Below, one piece after another: positions 23,380-24,862 of a stretch of DNA of 24,862 nt. The notes beneath the pieces were generated by a model. The model ran no database searches and was not told the origin of the DNA. It saw nothing but the letters and a program-made list of their open reading frames with translations. Source of the stretch: Saprospiraceae bacterium (GTDB lineage: Bacteria; Bacteroidota; Bacteroidia; Chitinophagales; Saprospiraceae); the NCBI GenBank assembly GCA_027009605.1, contig JALVCY010000518.1, positions 1-24,862 on the forward strand, given 5' to 3'. How positions within the stretch are numbered: the first letter of the stretch is position 1; each line of letters opens with the position of its first letter. A program made the position numbers and the translations under genes.

Positions 23380-24576
23380 ATGAAAACAACATTGATTTTT
23401 TGCATTTTTCTGATTCACAGCGTCCTCCTTTTTGGCCAAGACAATAGACTAAGATTAGCGCATCACCAACACCAACCGATGGGCAACCCAACAGTATTAG
23501 CGATACCGCAAGATGTGCTAACAGAAGAACTTTGTATAAAATTTACTTTTGAAGGGCTAGATGATGACGATATCTATGGCCTTTTGGGAGACGGAAAAGT
23601 GGTTGTAGATCATACCAATAATTACTACATAATTACGGCTACTAGCCGGGAGAAAGACTCGAACACCGGTTTATTGAAACGTGCTTACAAAGCAGTGCTC
23701 TTTTCTTCCATTCCAATGGTAGATTATGAAAGGGCGGATTCTGTCTTTGAATATACTTATGAGCCGGATCTTCACCAATACGTCCTAGACTATAAAGAAA
23801 TCAATCATTTTGATGCCAATGGGCACTTGGTGAGTAGCATCGACTATACTGATGGCGAAATTACTTATAACTATTGGGCTGTTTATGATGACAACAACTT
23901 GGTCTATTCTGTTTTGGATGAAGGACTATCCAGAGATTCGACGGTTTATGATTATGCTCCAAATTATGGTGATTGGACTGCAACACGTTATCGCCTGGGG
24001 ATGGATAGTCTTTATCACCCCGAAGAAAAAACTTTTTATTTCGATAATACCGACGGGCTAGTGGATAGCTTAGTCGATGCAAGTTATAATGAAAGTGCAA
24101 GTGATTGGTTTATAAATAGCCGGTCTTATTTAGACTACGATAATAACGGCAATATGATTTTAGACTATAGCGAAAGAGTAGTCGCCGTCGGCTGGGTACC
24201 GGATAGCCGGGATTCTTTTTATTATGAACTGGGCAATGTGATTTATTCCAGACATATATCTCAAGATTATAAAAATGGAGAATGGGTGACCAGCGAACTA
24301 TCCGATGGTCATACTTGCCAGCCGAATGCGACGGGGCATGTTGCCCCTTTGTCTTTTTCGGCAACGATGGTGGGGGATGATTTGGTTTTTCAAAACCAAT
24401 ATGAATGGAAGGATGTGGATGTACTCATCTCCAATTTCTCCGGCGCAAAGTGGCTGGAGCAGCATTATGCGAGCCTTCCGGAAAAAATAAATTTATCTTC
24501 CCTGCCGGCCGGATTGTATTGGGTGCAATTGCGCCTAGGTGAACGAGCGGGAGCCGTTAAATTTGTTAAGTTTTGA
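23380..24576 (+). CDS. Secreted protein with T9SS-like C-terminal domain, function unknown
   Basis: The start at 23380 gives a signal peptide (MKTTLIFCIFLIHSVLLFGQ); an in-frame TTG at 23332 would add 16 residues ahead of it. The mature protein is rich in Asp, Tyr and Asn and shows strand-turn-strand repeats with YD..GN and W-containing motifs (for example NHFDANGHLV, YLDYDNNGNMIL), similar in style to the repeat regions of many Bacteroidota surface proteins. The last 75 residues (DDLVFQNQYEWKDVDVLISN to FVKF, with LSSLPAGLYWVQL) read as a T9SS type A sorting domain lacking the usual YPNP motif. No enzyme domain is recognised. The stop lies six bases before element B. Confidence 0.8.
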   Translation: MKTTLIFCIFLIHSVLLFGQDNRLRLAHHQHQPMGNPTVLAIPQDVLTEELCIKFTFEGLDDDDIYGLLGDGKVVVDHTNNYYIITATSREKDSNTGLLKRAYKAVLFSSIPMVDYERADSVFEYTYEPDLHQYVLDYKEINHFDANGHLVSSIDYTDGEITYNYWAVYDDNNLVYSVLDEGLSRDSTVYDYAPNYGDWTATRYRLGMDSLYHPEEKTFYFDNTDGLVDSLVDASYNESASDWFINSRSYLDYDNNGNMILDYSERVVAVGWVPDSRDSFYYELGNVIYSRHISQDYKNGEWVTSELSDGHTCQPNATGHVAPLSFSATMVGDDLVFQNQYEWKDVDVLISNFSGAKWLEQHYASLPEKINLSSLPAGLYWVQLRLGERAGAVKFVKF

Positions 24577-24582
24577 GTATCT

Positions 24583-24745
24583 GTAACTGTTTAGGTGCTC
24601 CTATTTTAAGGCAAAAAATAGGCATTTTTGTGTATGTTGAAGCTACAATTTTCGAAGCGTAGCTGGGCTACGTGAGAAAATTTTAGCAAAAACAGGCGCA
24701 AAAAGGGCATTTTTTGACCAAAATAGTGGGTGCCTAAATAGTTAC
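24583..24745. mobile_element. Palindromic MITE-like element, copy B, inverted relative to copy A
   Basis: This 163-bp element begins GTAACTGTTTAGGTGCTCC and ends TAAATAGTTAC. Its reverse complement aligns with copy A: 6 mismatches in the first 78 bp and 2 in the last 58 bp. The two halves fold on each other almost completely, down to a tip CGTAGC-TGG-GCTACG (24657-24671). Unlike copy A it has no 8-bp target duplication (left GAGTATCT, right AAAATAAT). Its right end joins the 117-bp repeat without any gap. It may serve as a 3' hairpin for the preceding gene. Confidence 0.8.
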
Positions 24746-24862
24746 AAAATAATAAATATCTTAGACCGGGAGTAAAAAATTGCACAAAAAGGCGATGTTT
24801 AACTTGTTGATAATCAATACCTTAGTGAATTCTTAGTGGCAACTTCGTGTCCTTAGTGGTTA
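24746..24862. repeat. 117-bp direct repeat, copy 2 (runs off the window)
   Basis: It is identical to 17902-18018 except for four substitutions. The left boundary of the similarity coincides with the last base of element B; the right boundary is outside the window. Confidence 0.9.

Noticed and set aside
1..24862. CRISPR array, tRNA, rRNA or prophage
   Set aside because: No regularly spaced repeat array, no cloverleaf with T-arm sequence, no rRNA segment and no phage or transposase gene was seen on either strand.

Overview
The window looks like a chromosomal segment of a Bacteroidota bacterium, possibly of the Saprospiria, although the class is a weak guess. Several independent signs point there. 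Two secreted proteins end in Por/T9SS-type sorting domains. Several genes are preceded by the Bacteroidota -7 promoter motif TAnnTTTG. A DUF2480 protein is present. Translation starts lie in A-rich sequence without clear Shine-Dalgarno motifs. GC content is moderate. No rRNA, tRNA, CRISPR array, phage gene or transposase gene was seen.

Layout. 1-618: non-coding, with a 13-bp tandem repeat, GC-rich hairpins and a promoter-like motif. 619-3083: deoC, a SPOR-domain protein and rodA, all on +; the first two overlap by 4 bp. 3180-7579: a tight operon for a peptide/nickel-type ABC importer (lipoprotein binding protein plus two oversized permeases) with no ATPase gene in view. 7767-7927: a palindromic MITE-like element with an 8-bp target duplication, immediately upstream of the Tex gene (7967-10090). 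10166-13337: four minus-strand genes, namely a DUF2480 protein, a DUF4197 protein, an unknown lipoprotein and pdxA. 13515-17738: a plus-strand cluster of a 40-aa small ORF, rsmA, yqeY, a TIGR04282-type glycosyltransferase, tgt and an LptF/LptG-like permease, with overlaps or very short gaps at most junctions. 17739-18593: a long non-coding stretch holding a nested inverted-repeat structure. 18594-20357: a secreted FG-GAP beta-propeller protein with a strong terminator. 20598-21116: an ECF sigma factor behind a very good promoter. 21468-23075: pckA with a strong terminator. 23380-24576: a second T9SS-type secreted protein. 24583-24862: a second, inverted copy of the palindromic element, joined exactly to a second copy of the 17.9-kb repeat, which runs off the window.

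Gene content is mostly housekeeping: nucleoside catabolism, cell-wall elongation, peptide uptake, RNA quality control, vitamin B6, rRNA and tRNA modification, LPS export and gluconeogenesis. The most unusual material is between genes. A family of palindromic elements with GTAAC ends keeps its arms about 94 percent identical while its hairpin tip has been replaced by an unrelated palindrome. A second repeat family is built from CTTAGTG and GTTCAA units. Among the proteins, the clearest oddity is a tRNA-guanine transglycosylase in which all four zinc-ligand positions appear substituted.
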